Origin: Psychromonas algarum
GTDB lineage: Bacteria; Pseudomonadota; Gammaproteobacteria; Enterobacterales; Psychromonadaceae
Direction of reading: 5' to 3'
Assembly (NCBI RefSeq): GCF_004376845.1
Contig: NZ_SNUW01000003.1
Span: 1-64,000 of the forward strand
Length of the DNA: 64,000 nt
Shown here in pieces: positions 30,301 to 37,143 of the stretch. Below the pieces are notes generated by a model that ran no database searches, was not told the origin of the DNA, and saw only the letters and a list, made by a program, of their open reading frames with translations. The translations under genes and the position numbers were made by a program. The number at the start of each line of letters is the position of its first letter. Position 1 is the stretch's first letter.

Positions 30301-32659
30301 TATTTAGAGTAACTGAAGCCGCTTTAATTGCATCGGTTGTACCAGCAATAACGACTTGATTATGTGCATTATAATTAGCAATACTGACATTCTCAATTGA
30401 GGAAATTAACGTTTCTACCTCATCGGCATGACCAATTACCGCAGCCATTTTTCCTGCATCAATATCAGTATTTTCTGGTGTTGACATTGCTTGACCACGT
30501 GCAATAGTCAACTTCATATAATCAACTTCAGAAAACACACCTGCAGCCCACAACGCAGTTAGCTCACCAAAGCTATGGCCTGCACAGAAATCCGCTTTAA
30601 AACCTGCTTGTTTAAAAGTATTAAACAAACCAACTGATAAACCACCAATGGCAGGTTGTGCAAACTGAGTTAGGCGTAAATTAAGCTCTTGCTGAGAACG
30701 TTTCTCTGCATCAAAAACAGGAATAGGATAAACAATATTCGATAAACTTGCTTTACCTGCTTGATGAAATTGTTGATCCATTGCAACTTGAGTCGACATC
30801 ATACTTGGGAAATGACAAACCAACTCACGTCCCATATTAACGTATTGAGAACCTTGACCAGAGAAAAGTGCAACAACTTTACCTGTTGTTTTTATACCTT
30901 GTTCACGATAAAAAATGCCTGTGGATTGAGACCACTCTTTGCTTTCATTGGCCATTAATTGTTTAATAATGTCCTGAATTAATTTAATTGCCTCATTAGC
31001 GTCATGTGCAACAAAACCACAACGCACTTGAGACTGAGCAATTTTCTGAACGGGATACGAAAGAACCATTTTATTAAAGGCATAAGGTTGAAATTCAACA
31101 TCTACGTTTAATAAATTCAGGTTTTCATTTAATATTTTGATTAATTCAGCTTTGTTGTCTGCACTAAGTAAAAATGACTGTGCAACATCATTTAAACGAT
31201 AAGCACCACGTTGAGCTTGCGTATATTCTTCTAAAACAAAATGAAAATTAGTACCACCAAACCCGAATGAGCTAATACCTGCTTGACGTTTAGCTCCATC
31301 AGCTCGTTGCATCCATGGTCTAGTTTCAGTATTAATATACAGAGGTGTATTTTCGATATTTAAGTTCTTATTGGGTTTATCAACATTAATTGTTGCCGGT
31401 AATACTTTATGATGCAAAGCCAAAGCCGCTTTAATTAATCCAGCAGTGCCTGCAGCTGCTTTAGTATGACCAACTTGAGACTTAACAGAACCTAATGCGA
31501 CATGTTGTTTTTGATCATTATTTTCACTAAATAATAGCTCTAAACCTCTAAATTCTGCAGCATCACCCGCTTTAGTACCCGTACCATGAGCTTCAATTAG
31601 TCCACAAGTTTTTGGGTCAAAACCAGCGTCATCATAAGCGCGTTTTAATGCTTTTAATTGCCCTTCAGGTCTTGGCGCATAAATCGATTTAAATTTACCA
31701 TCGGAAGAACTGCCAATACCTTTGATCACAGAATAAATTCGGTCACCATCACGTTCAGCATCTTCTAATCGCTTCAAAGCAATCATACCAACACCTTCAC
31801 CGATCATCATACCATTTGATTTTTCATCAAAAGGACGAATACAATCTCCATCAGTAAATGCCGGTGTTTTAGAGAAAGACATATACATAAACGGTGAATT
31901 ATCACAACAAATACCACCAGAAATCATCATGTCTGAACGATATTCTAACAAGTCTGAAACTGCCATTTTAATAGCAGCTAAAGAGCCCGCACAAGCTGCA
32001 TCAACTACGCAGTTTGTGCCTCCAAAGTTAAAGCGATTAGCAATACGTCCAGCAATAACATTACCTAACATGCCTGGAAATGAATTTTCTTCCCAAGGAA
32101 TATAAGCTTTTTTAAATTTTTCAACAATCACGTCGGTATCGTTATCGCTTAAACCTGACGCTTTTAATACTTTCTCTAATACAGGGCCTTGTAAGCGAGA
32201 CATTAATTGCCCGCCTTGCTTCTGTCCGCCACCTACACCCAGCGTGATCCCCATTTTGTCACGATCAAAACTTGATTCCTCACTCACGCCAGCATCTGCT
32301 AATACGTCTCGAGCAACAACTAATGCCATTAATTGTGTAATATCGGTCAGCTCTAATAAATTAGGTGGTAAACCAAATTCCATTGGATCAAAGTCGATCT
32401 CAGGTAAAAAACCACCACGTTTACAATAACTTTTATCAGCGGCCTTTTTATCTTCAGAATAATAATCATCAATAGCCCAGCGATCTTCAGGTACATCTTG
32501 AATACCATTAACAGAGTTAACGATCATATCCCAAAACTGTCCTAGGTTTTTACTTTCAGCAAAAACAGAGGCCATTCCAACGATTGCAATCGGCGTTTCT
32601 TGTAAGCGAGAATTAATACGCTTATCTGACGCAGTGTTGGTGGTTTGTTCTTTTGACAT
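24383..32659 (-). CDS. pfaA: PfaA, PUFA synthase KS-MAT-7xACP-KR-DH subunit
   Basis: A roughly 2758-residue multidomain synthase. Order: ketosynthase (Cys about 222 in DAACAGSLAAIK), malonyl-CoA acyltransferase (ALFSGQGSQYVNMG; Ser about 696 in AGHSFGEL), a low-complexity linker, seven tandem acyl carrier domains (about 1190-1900; each has LGIDSIKRVEILGAVQD with the phosphopantetheine Ser), a ketoreductase (VFLVSGGAKGV about 2190; FSSAAGFYGN and QSDYAIANE), and a C-terminal PKS-type dehydratase-like domain (DHQIDGFQVLPTV). I start it at 32659 (MSKEQTTNTA), which has GGAGAAAG seven bases upstream; the ATG at 32677 lacks such a site. It elongates and ketoreduces chains with PfaB-D. Confidence 0.97.
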   Translation of the reverse strand: MSKEQTTNTASDKRINSRLQETPIAIVGMASVFAESKNLGQFWDMIVNSVNGIQDVPEDRWAIDDYYSEDKKAADKSYCKRGGFLPEIDFDPMEFGLPPNLLELTDITQLMALVVARDVLADAGVSEESSFDRDKMGITLGVGGGQKQGGQLMSRLQGPVLEKVLKASGLSDNDTDVIVEKFKKAYIPWEENSFPGMLGNVIAGRIANRFNFGGTNCVVDAACAGSLAAIKMAVSDLLEYRSDMMISGGICCDNSPFMYMSFSKTPAFTDGDCIRPFDEKSNGMMIGEGVGMIALKRLEDAERDGDRIYSVIKGIGSSSDGKFKSIYAPRPEGQLKALKRAYDDAGFDPKTCGLIEAHGTGTKAGDAAEFRGLELLFSENNDQKQHVALGSVKSQVGHTKAAAGTAGLIKAALALHHKVLPATINVDKPNKNLNIENTPLYINTETRPWMQRADGAKRQAGISSFGFGGTNFHFVLEEYTQAQRGAYRLNDVAQSFLLSADNKAELIKILNENLNLLNVDVEFQPYAFNKMVLSYPVQKIAQSQVRCGFVAHDANEAIKLIQDIIKQLMANESKEWSQSTGIFYREQGIKTTGKVVALFSGQGSQYVNMGRELVCHFPSMMSTQVAMDQQFHQAGKASLSNIVYPIPVFDAEKRSQQELNLRLTQFAQPAIGGLSVGLFNTFKQAGFKADFCAGHSFGELTALWAAGVFSEVDYMKLTIARGQAMSTPENTDIDAGKMAAVIGHADEVETLISSIENVSIANYNAHNQVVIAGTTDAIKAASVTLNTNGFKVIELPVSAAFHTPLVGHAQKPFAQAIDEVTFNKPTTAVYSNATGKAYNNNPEEIKAELKKHILQSVQFSEEISQLYNAGGRIFVEFGPKNVLTRLVHNILSDKNDVFTIATNSNAKKSSDLQLRLAALELAVMGLELDGIDPYSAVARPTVAPKKSPLAMKLSGASYVSPKTKKAFEDALTDDWKISNAHSSSSTVKEVVVEKVVEKVVYVDNTGKPLANQPAQTPTAQQNLASNIENNIELFIKHQSDLLAVHQAYLDGPNQYAETFQSVLAAQAGQQKLPEGLDKTLAMYHDFQTETLRVHETYLNNQTNNMQQMFAHSSDNQVANLTSNAHSQTPQNQSAQLNTAKVTSAHQNTVKQTAVKSNDLQAQLQATHQTIQSAKAVVENQHPITQINLHEIENKMLTVVAEKTGYPTEMLELSMDMEADLGIDSIKRVEILGAVQDNIPNLPELDAEQLSQMRTLAEIVTYMNEVVSSVSVSLPQVSTIAVKNHITDSQEIEQTMLAVVAEKTGYPTEMLELSMDMEADLGIDSIKRVEILGAVQDDIPNLPELDAEQLSQMRTLAEIVTYMNEVVSSVSVSLPQVSTIAVKNHITDSQEIEQTMLAVVAEKTGYPAEMLELSMDMEADLGIDSIKRVEILGAVQDEITDLPELDAEQLSQMRTLAEIVTYMNEVAASFIHAVVSSAPILTETVTAITQAIDIQLIERTMFAVVAKKTGYPTEMLELSMDMEADLGIDSIKRVEILGAVQDEITDLPELDAEQLSQMRTLAEIVTYMNEVMSSISVAAPQLLEESALPNSISNNVIANKTIDAKLIEQTMLTVVADKTGYPTEMLELSMDMEADLGIDSIKRVEILGAVQDEITDLPELDAEQLSQMRTLAEIVTYMNEVMSSVSVALPQLLEESPLSNSISNNVIANKTIDAKLIEQTMLAVVADKTGYPTEMLELSMDMEADLGIDSIKRVEILGAVQDEITDLPELDAEQLSQMRTLAEIVTYMNEVMSSVSVALPQLLEESPLSNSISNNVIANKTIDAKLIEQTMLAVVADKTGYPTEMLELSMDMEADLGIDSIKRVEILGAVQDEIIDLPELDAEQLSQIRTLAEIVTYMNEVNNDSSASVVRFNVSKTIDKKELDESLLVSTEIENIIAFTPSPSATVQIKQLAALECMDSRVVNKNMLLVNDGQGSCVYIANNLSQLGWNVVVITPSWIESATTKVFNKEVTNLPLDEVTEAALSVVLESKEQWQSVIYLHPKSEVLGIHFESKYKKGLQLAFLLAKLSKLNQVNNETRSSFVVLTRQGGDFSTNKIEKKADLVQGGLAGLVKTLAHEWDNVFCRILDIPSQYAAEKVTNIVINELNDKQTKPVEVGFNSKGRLTLVAKSTDSYTLESSHSIDQDSVFLVSGGAKGVTAHCVIEIAKQYQCKFLLLGRSAYQAQEETWSLEHETEESLKKAAMQFLIAEGEKPNPKLIQNMVNPVLANREISQTLNRISDEGGIAEYVSADVCDAYNLKQAIEPICELWGAITGIIHGAGVLADKYIEQKTLLEFDQVYNTKVNGLQAMLACCVPERLEHLVVFSSAAGFYGNPGQSDYAIANEILNKAAYRFKFLYPETQVLSFNWGPWDGGMVTPALKRMFDERGVYIIPIQSGATLLVRELASNTNRCVQIVVGTDMSGNDKTTEDDSTPVISKPLSSSVVKVFNTDNSSLLRDHQIDGFQVLPTVCSIAWMKSVCEELYPEYKYQGIEEFKLFKGIVFDGNQAKQFLIETKLVEDSESSICVDVVISSEKEKGKTFFHFRGLVNLSKQKSEMLVYQDALPTLIKKDSEEALALYHDGSLFHGKNFQGIKQIHQMDESGILLECVIDQSVLRSQGEFLLVDNNVLANDLVYQALLIWTSKFIGEGSLPSSTDAWQVFREVNINEYFFVKLTITKTVGQRVIGNILLIDKDGNIISKVTSAEVTCSATLKALFKANA
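26960..29085 (-). repeat. Seven tandem acyl-carrier-domain repeats within pfaA
   Basis: The common point TCCATGCTTA falls at 27120, 27450, 27780, 28110, 28425, 28725 and 29025 on the plus strand. In protein order the spacings are 100, 100, 105, 110, 110 and 110 residues. The first three copies share one linker type (SVSLPQVSTIAVKNHITD) and the last four another (QLLEESPLSNSISNN-like). Neighbouring copies are nearly identical at DNA level, notably about 330 bases around 27120-27780, which points to recent duplication or ongoing conversion. Confidence 0.95.
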
Positions 32660-32710
32660 TACTTTCTCCAATGGCATTACTATTAGTTCGGTTATTTGCT
32701 TACTGAGCTT

Positions 32711-33544
32711 TTACTGCTCATTTAATAAACTAAATCGACTTAAAAATTCATTATAATTTGCCGCTAATAAACGACGGATATGGAATGGTGCATGTTTCAA
32801 TACATGTTTCATGTATCGTCTAGCTGCATCAGCTTCATCATCTTGATATAAATCGACATAAACCCATTGGCTATCAGGATCATTAGCAATCAATAAACGA
32901 TGTTGGTTTGTTTTATTATTTTCTTCGCTGCCTGCTTTTTTATCTAATTCAGGTAGAGTGATAACATTAACTTGCACCACGTCCTCGCAAGTTAAACTAC
33001 GCGTTTTTGCAGTTCTCGCATAATCAGTAAGCAGGCTACTTTGCTGCTCTTCTGCATCTTCTAAGCGTAATTGGTTTAATACCTCTAACATCGCTTGTGG
33101 ATTCACTTCAGAGTTAAGAATTTTTTCTGAAGTATTATCTTGAATAGCCACACTCACTTGTTGTTCTAATTTTCCCAATTCATCAGCAGGATCAATATCG
33201 GCAAGTTTTGATACACCATGACGTTTTAAACATCGTTGCAAACCTGCGCGGGAGGTATTGGCATTAATAAACTGTCGACAAACTTTTAGTAACTCATCCA
33301 ATGAAAGCATTAAACGAGTACGTAATTGCACAACAACATATTGCTGCTGCAATGTCAGGGTTGTATTGGAATGTTTAGGGATATGAGAAGCATCTTCTAA
33401 GGTTTCACGCTGACGCCATTTACGTACGGTAGACTCAGATATTTTTAATAAACGAGCTAATACTGCCGTTGGTAACTCGGAGTCTCGGATAAAGGCTCTT
33501 ATCTCAGGCGTTGTTGTCGCGTTTTTATGCTGTTTTGCAGTCAA
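32711..33544 (-). CDS. pfaR: PfaR, transcriptional regulator of the pfa operon
   Basis: A 277-residue protein at the position occupied by PfaR, a positive regulator of pfa genes in Shewanella. Residues 1-130 look like an IS481-type transposase DNA-binding region: LARLLKISESTVRKWRQRE is a helix-turn-helix, followed by LQQQYVVVQLRTRLMLSLDE and a second HTH-like stretch (RAGLQRCLKRHGVSKLADID). The C-terminal part resembles the start of a DDE domain (HRLLIANDPDSQWVYVDLY) but is too short to be a catalytic transposase. It therefore looks like a domesticated transposase fragment. It ends about 50 bases before pfaA on the same strand. Name by position and similarity; regulation here is inferred. Confidence 0.85.
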   Translation of the reverse strand: MTAKQHKNATTTPEIRAFIRDSELPTAVLARLLKISESTVRKWRQRETLEDASHIPKHSNTTLTLQQQYVVVQLRTRLMLSLDELLKVCRQFINANTSRAGLQRCLKRHGVSKLADIDPADELGKLEQQVSVAIQDNTSEKILNSEVNPQAMLEVLNQLRLEDAEEQQSSLLTDYARTAKTRSLTCEDVVQVNVITLPELDKKAGSEENNKTNQHRLLIANDPDSQWVYVDLYQDDEADAARRYMKHVLKHAPFHIRRLLAANYNEFLSRFSLLNEQ

Positions 33545-33916
33545 AATAATTTAATTCACAAAATGTAAAGTAGAAATTGACTGTAATATACACAGGTATC
33601 ATTCCCTATACAATCTACCGATACTTTTATTTGTATTATTTATGAACGGATTAAATTTATGTGACTGAACACTCATTTAAGATCATTAAGATCAATATGT
33701 AAGAGGCTGATAAGATTGAAAATGCATAGGAAAAGCAGATGATTAAAACTGATATAAAAGGGAAATAATGACCTTAATGATAAGGCCATTGGATATTAAT
33801 GAATACAGTGAATCCTCATCAATTAGGTTCTATAAAGCACTTTAGTAAAGTGCTCATTCTAACATAGTTAGAATAAGTGCCAATGGATATCCACCAGCAC
33901 TAGAGCCTATCAGTAG
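33545..33916. other. pfaR upstream region and left edge of mobile island
   Basis: About 370 bases without a gene. The part next to pfaR should hold its promoter, but I cannot assign the boxes. The distal part has two adjacent hairpins: a perfect 19-base palindrome AGCACTTTAGTAAAGTGCT (33836-33854) and ATTCTAAC-ATA-GTTAGAAT just after it. They lie downstream of the TIR gene and may terminate it, though the T tract is poor. The left boundary of the island should be in this interval. Confidence 0.5.
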
Positions 33917-35218
33917 TTAAGCATAAAGAGCGTTAGCATCACACTCTATTCCCGCCTCTTTAAACTCTTGTAATAGCTTCATTTCCCAACTTTCATTAGT
34001 GCCTATGTAAACAACACCTTGTATATCATTTTGTATTTCTACGCTCGGGTCTACAATCGCCGCAACTTTATCCATACCTAATCTAGCAATGAAATAACCA
34101 TGTTCAAAAACTACATTCTGTCTAGCTCTCTTGTTTAAAACTGGCTCTTCTAAAGCACCTATAGCTTTGGCTTTTCGACCTTCGTCACAAGGCGTATAGA
34201 GAATAATAGCATAGGCAACATCACCATTTTTTATCAACTTATTAATAATAGTGTTACCACCATTAGCTCTATCCATAAGTATTATCGGGTCTAGCCCTAG
34301 CCTACGGACAAAGTTATCTACTTTTAATCTAAGTACTTCGTCGTGACCATGAACAATAAACACTTTTTGTTTAGGAGCTTGTTGGGTATTGGGAGTATTC
34401 ATATATGGTTCCGTAGTCTTATAATGTATAGGTCGTTCTATTATTTGCGGTTGAGGTCGTATTTGCTCAGTTAAAAACTCTCTATCTAAAATACTAGAAT
34501 GAGGTTGCATGTGCGCGGTTAGTGCCGTTAGGTCTATAGCATTTGGTTGAGTTAGTGCGTTGCTCATTTCCATTGCTTTAGTCATTTCTGCTAATGCACT
34601 TGGTTGATATAGCTGTTTGGTCATTTCTGCTATTGCACTTGGTTGATATAGCTGTTTAGTCATTTCTGCTATTGCGCTTGGTTGGGCTAGCTGTTTGGTC
34701 ATTTCTGCTATTGCACTTGGTTGGGCTAGTGCTTTGCTCATCTCTATCGATTTGGTCATTTCTGCTATAGCGCCTGATTGAACTTGTAGCGCAGTCAAAT
34801 CTAAAGCACTTGCTTGAGCTGGATAATAATCAGTCAATGACTTTACTTTACTCGCTTTACTAGAGTCTTCAGGTGTTAGTTTATTGGCTATATCAATGCA
34901 TTTTAAACGAGCTTGTTCGCTATATCCTGACTCACCTGAGTAGTGGTTATTACTTTCTCTATCATCATCATATCGCTGAATCAAACCAAGCAACACACCA
35001 CCAACAGTTTGATTATCACTTATAGTCCAAAAGCCACGCATTTTATTAGCTTTAGAGCCTGACTTTTGACCTACAGTATAAGCTTCATCATAGATATCAA
35101 TATCATAGTCTTCAAAAAAACTACCAAGACTCTTATGTGTAAAGTCAAGTAAATGACCATCTTCCATTTGTAAGTAGCTTTCTAAAATGTTTTTATCTCT
35201 GTTGGTCAAATCTGCCAT
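33917..35218 (-). CDS. TIR-like nucleotide-binding protein, probable defence effector
   Basis: A 433-residue three-part protein. Residues about 290-425 form a PF10137-type TIR-like domain: KVFIVHGHDEVLRLKVDNFV, IILMDRANGGNTII, YAIILYTPCDEGRK, RARQNVVFEHGYFIARLG. Relatives include Pycsar/CBASS effectors that cleave NAD on sensing a cyclic nucleotide. Residues 1-130 are an N-terminal domain I cannot name firmly (LDFTHKSLGSFFEDYDIDI, GSKANKMRGFW). Between them (about 150-250) is a hinge of 13-residue repeats (QPSAIAEMTKQLY and variants). No cyclase gene is adjacent, so the trigger is unknown; a stand-alone anti-phage or abortive-infection role is inference from family and from its place in a mobile island. 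Confidence 0.85.
   Translation of the reverse strand: MADLTNRDKNILESYLQMEDGHLLDFTHKSLGSFFEDYDIDIYDEAYTVGQKSGSKANKMRGFWTISDNQTVGGVLLGLIQRYDDDRESNNHYSGESGYSEQARLKCIDIANKLTPEDSSKASKVKSLTDYYPAQASALDLTALQVQSGAIAEMTKSIEMSKALAQPSAIAEMTKQLAQPSAIAEMTKQLYQPSAIAEMTKQLYQPSALAEMTKAMEMSNALTQPNAIDLTALTAHMQPHSSILDREFLTEQIRPQPQIIERPIHYKTTEPYMNTPNTQQAPKQKVFIVHGHDEVLRLKVDNFVRRLGLDPIILMDRANGGNTIINKLIKNGDVAYAIILYTPCDEGRKAKAIGALEEPVLNKRARQNVVFEHGYFIARLGMDKVAAIVDPSVEIQNDIQGVVYIGTNESWEMKLLQEFKEAGIECDANALYA
34540..34795 (-). repeat. Intragenic repeats encoding the TIR-protein hinge
   Basis: At least three 39-base units, with two longer variant units at the flanks, encode QPSAIAEMTKQLY-like blocks. The outer copies carry insertions (EMSKAL, EMSNAL) and are themselves bracketed by DLTAL on each side. 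The near-identical DNA of the inner units suggests recent copy-number change. Confidence 0.9.
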
Positions 35219-35324
35219 AAAATCTCCTAGTTAGAGATTCATTTTACCACAAACAATCCTTAGCAATATAAAGTGTTAACAGTTTCATATTACGGAATAC
35301 CCAAGTTGATAGGTCAAACCAGAA

Positions 35325-35867
35325 TCAACCTTTCAATTTCTTACTGACTTTTGCAACAGTGCCTAAAGAATACCCCGTTTCTGCAACTGTCTTTCTAATG
35401 CTTAGGCCATTATTCAAATGTTGCTCAATCAGTGCATAGTCTACAGTTGGCTTTCTACCCTTATACACACCTTTTGCTTTAGCTTTTGCAATGCCTTCTT
35501 TCTGGCGCTCTAACATTATTTCACGTTCGAACTGATAAACAGACCCAAGTAGGTTCAACATTAATTGATTCATCGGGTTTTTCTTGTCCGCTGTAAAAGT
35601 CATAGCCTCTTTTCTGAACTCAACCGCAACACCCTTGCTATTAAAGAACTCGATAATATCAATCAAGTCTTTTATGTTACGTGCAAGACGGCTTATATCA
35701 TGAACCGTTACCGTATCGCCTAATCTCGCGAAATCTTTTAGATTATTAAGTTCTGCCCTATCTGTTGTTGAACCACTAACTTTATCAGTAAACGTTTTGT
35801 CCGCTTCAATAAGTTGTCTGTCGTCATTTTGTTCTACGGTTGAAACTCGAATATAAGATAAAAGCAT
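35325..35867 (-). CDS. Small serine recombinase (resolvase/invertase)
   Basis: A 180-residue serine recombinase of the Tn3 resolvase/Pin invertase class. The catalytic Ser is in LLSYIRVSTVEQNDDRQL (Ser9). Conserved Arg residues are in HDISRLARN and QFEREIMLERQKEGIAKAK, followed by the C-terminal helix-turn-helix GLSIRKTVAETGYSLGTVAKV. Such enzymes resolve plasmid multimers or invert DNA. Here a dimer-resolution or stability function for the island is plausible. No paired res or hix sites were identified, but the gap just downstream of the gene is short. Confidence 0.93.
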   Translation of the reverse strand: MLLSYIRVSTVEQNDDRQLIEADKTFTDKVSGSTTDRAELNNLKDFARLGDTVTVHDISRLARNIKDLIDIIEFFNSKGVAVEFRKEAMTFTADKKNPMNQLMLNLLGSVYQFEREIMLERQKEGIAKAKAKGVYKGRKPTVDYALIEQHLNNGLSIRKTVAETGYSLGTVAKVSKKLKG

Positions 35868-35996
35868 AATACACCTGTGTCATTTAGAATCTAGAGTCCA
35901 CTGTAACAGGCTGTTATACTAATTCATACCAACTCATAATGAACGCTTTTTACAGCTTTTTACCGTTACATTTAGACCGCGCTCTATTAGATACAA
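35868..35996. other. Upstream region of small recombinase, nothing further seen
   Basis: About 130 bases between the recombinase start and the first terminator of the duplicated segment. It contains the imperfect palindrome TAACAGGCTGTTA (35903-35915), which could be an operator or recombinase site, but this is not supported by a second copy. Confidence 0.3.
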
Positions 35997-36024
35997 AAAA
36001 GCCGTAACAAAATTTACGGCTTTT
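35997..36024. terminator. Terminator after truncated gene copy
   Basis: An 11-bp stem AAAAGCCGTAA/TTACGGCTTTT with a 6-base loop, working on both strands. Its stem sequence is nearly that of the terminator at 36451, so it is part of the same duplication. Confidence 0.75.
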
Positions 36025-36035
36025 AAATTCAAACT

Positions 36036-36143
36036 TTAAAACTTAATACCTAAAGTTGCCATAGCTGTTTGCGTATTTGTTCGACTAGCCATTAATAGCT
36101 CATCAATCGCGCTCGATGCAATAACACTTTCAAATAGAGATTC
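36036..36143 (-). pseudogene. Truncated duplicate of the 80-residue island protein
   Basis: Reading the minus strand gives ESLFESVIASSAIDELLMASRTNTQTAMATLGIKF ending at a stop (given here as two runs: ESLFESVIASSAIDELLM and ASRTNTQTAMATLGIKF). This matches the start of the intact gene at 36477 (DVLFESVTVSSAID) joined directly to its end (DELLMVSRTNAQIAMTTLGI). About 30 residues between two similar ID(D/E) points are deleted and no start codon is present. Confidence 0.8.
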
Positions 36144-36262
36144 CCCCCACCAGATTTTTTATGACCTACATCCACAAATTGCAACATGAGAATATTGCAG
36201 GCCCACGCTTGGTGTATAGTTTTATTTGATATATTGATTTTCATTTAATAAAGGATAATAGT
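36144..36262 (+). promoter_or_regulatory. Upstream region of YHYH micro-gene
   Basis: AT-rich leader; TTGATATATTGATTTTCAT and the ribosome site AAAGGATAATAGT precede the ATG at 36263. Promoter boxes cannot be fixed by eye. Confidence 0.35.
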
Positions 36263-36421
36263 ATGAATAGTTTGATTAAGGCAGTTGTGATTATGTTTTG
36301 TGTGGCAGTTGCTTCGCCAGCTTTTTCTCACGGCGGAGGCCTGAACAAACAAGGAGGTCATAATTGCTCTGAGAAATCTAAAAGCAAAGGACTGTGTTCG
36401 GGCTATCATAAGCATCGCTAA
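36263..36421 (+). CDS. Small exported YHYH-type protein
   Basis: A 52-residue protein. The N-terminus MNSLIKAVVIMFCVAVASPAFS is a clear Sec signal peptide with a predicted cut after PAFS. The mature peptide, about 30 residues, starts HGGGLNKQGGHNC and ends GLCSGYHKHR. This is the pattern of YHYH-domain proteins (Ser-His-Gly-Gly-Gly, then Asn/Gly/His/Cys, then a YHxH end), which are usually encoded by mobile or phage-linked DNA and have no proven role. The two Cys could form a disulfide and the His cluster could bind metal; both are inference. A GGATA ribosome site lies upstream and a terminator follows. Confidence 0.75.
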   Translation: MNSLIKAVVIMFCVAVASPAFSHGGGLNKQGGHNCSEKSKSKGLCSGYHKHR

Positions 36422-36450
36422 CAAATATAGCGCAGTTTCATTAGACGCAG

Positions 36451-36478
36451 AAAGCCGTGACAATAGTCACGGCTTTTT
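36451..36478. terminator. Bidirectional terminator between micro-gene and minus-strand operon
   Basis: An 11-bp perfect stem AAAGCCGTGAC/GTCACGGCTTT with loop AATA and a T tract. It overlaps the stop codon of the 80-residue minus-strand gene, so that operon ends exactly here. Confidence 0.85.
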
Positions 36479-36719
36479 AATTAATGCCCAAGGTTGTCAT
36501 AGCTATTTGCGCATTGGTTCGACTAACCATTAATAGCTCATCAATAGTCTTGTGCTTGCACTTCGCAATCAGTCGCGTTCGCTCAGCATCAGAACACAAC
36601 ACTTTCACGTAACAATGAAAGCTCACCATATAATCATCAATCGCGCTTGATACCGTGACGCTTTCAAACAGCACATCATCATCACTGGCTTTTTTAAAAT
36701 AATTTTCAATGTAATTCAT
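36477..36719 (-). CDS. Unknown 80-residue island protein (operon gene 6)
   Basis: An 80-residue acidic-to-neutral protein, not recognised. Visible stretches are VLFESVTVSSAIDDYMVSFH, CYVKVLCSDAERTRLIAKCK and TIDELLMVSRTNAQIAMTTL; three Cys occur. It is the last gene of a six-gene minus-strand operon; its ATG overlaps the stop of the gene before it. A truncated second copy of this gene lies 0.4 kb further on, which shows the locus has been rearranged. Confidence 0.6.
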   Translation of the reverse strand: MNYIENYFKKASDDDVLFESVTVSSAIDDYMVSFHCYVKVLCSDAERTRLIAKCKHKTIDELLMVSRTNAQIAMTTLGIN

Positions 36720-37135
36720 TATAAAAAACTCCTCAAATCATTTAGGTCATCGGTAGATGTACGACTGAGGTCAATCATATTGTTTTTCAATAATTCAGTG
36801 ATTGTCATTTTTTCACCCGTTACCGCCAGCTCTTGTTTATTCGGCTGCTCTTTTAGCATTTCATCAAGTTCCGACTTTACAACCATTTGCTCTATTTTAT
36901 GACTATGCTTCAAAGACTCAGAGAACTGGACCGCTAACAATTCTTTAAGCAAGTAAATTTGAATTTCTTGTTTAACTCCATTTGATAGATTGAAATTGAG
37001 TTTGTAATCATCAAGCAACTCCAGCGGAGACTTAGAGGTAATTAATGCTTTTATCGCATTGCGTCGCTCGGCATTACAAGTGCGAGCTTCCGCACTCTTG
37101 GCTTGAGCTTGTACTGCATTATCTTTAGTAAACAT
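36719..37135 (-). CDS. Unknown 138-residue island protein (operon gene 5)
   Basis: A 138-residue, largely helical, soluble protein. The N-terminus is QAQAKSAEARTCNAERRNAI, the centre KSPLELLDDYKLNFNLSNGV, and the C-terminal 35 residues (EKMTITELLKNNMIDLSRTS) look like a separate helical unit. I recognise no family. Its stop overlaps the next ATG, and it starts 8 bases after the gene upstream, so it is translated within the operon. Confidence 0.6.
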   Translation of the reverse strand: MFTKDNAVQAQAKSAEARTCNAERRNAIKALITSKSPLELLDDYKLNFNLSNGVKQEIQIYLLKELLAVQFSESLKHSHKIEQMVVKSELDEMLKEQPNKQELAVTGEKMTITELLKNNMIDLSRTSTDDLNDLRSFL

Positions 37136-37143
37136 ACCAACTC

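Noticed and set aside
33836-33854. Perfect 19-base palindrome considered as a regulator operator for pfaR
   Set aside because: It is about 290 bases from the pfaR start and immediately downstream of the TIR gene, so a terminator or edge structure is more likely; no second copy near a promoter was seen.
36245-36463. Open frame of 72 codons on the minus strand
   Set aside because: It covers the YHYH micro-gene on the opposite strand, which has a signal peptide and ribosome site; the minus frame has neither.
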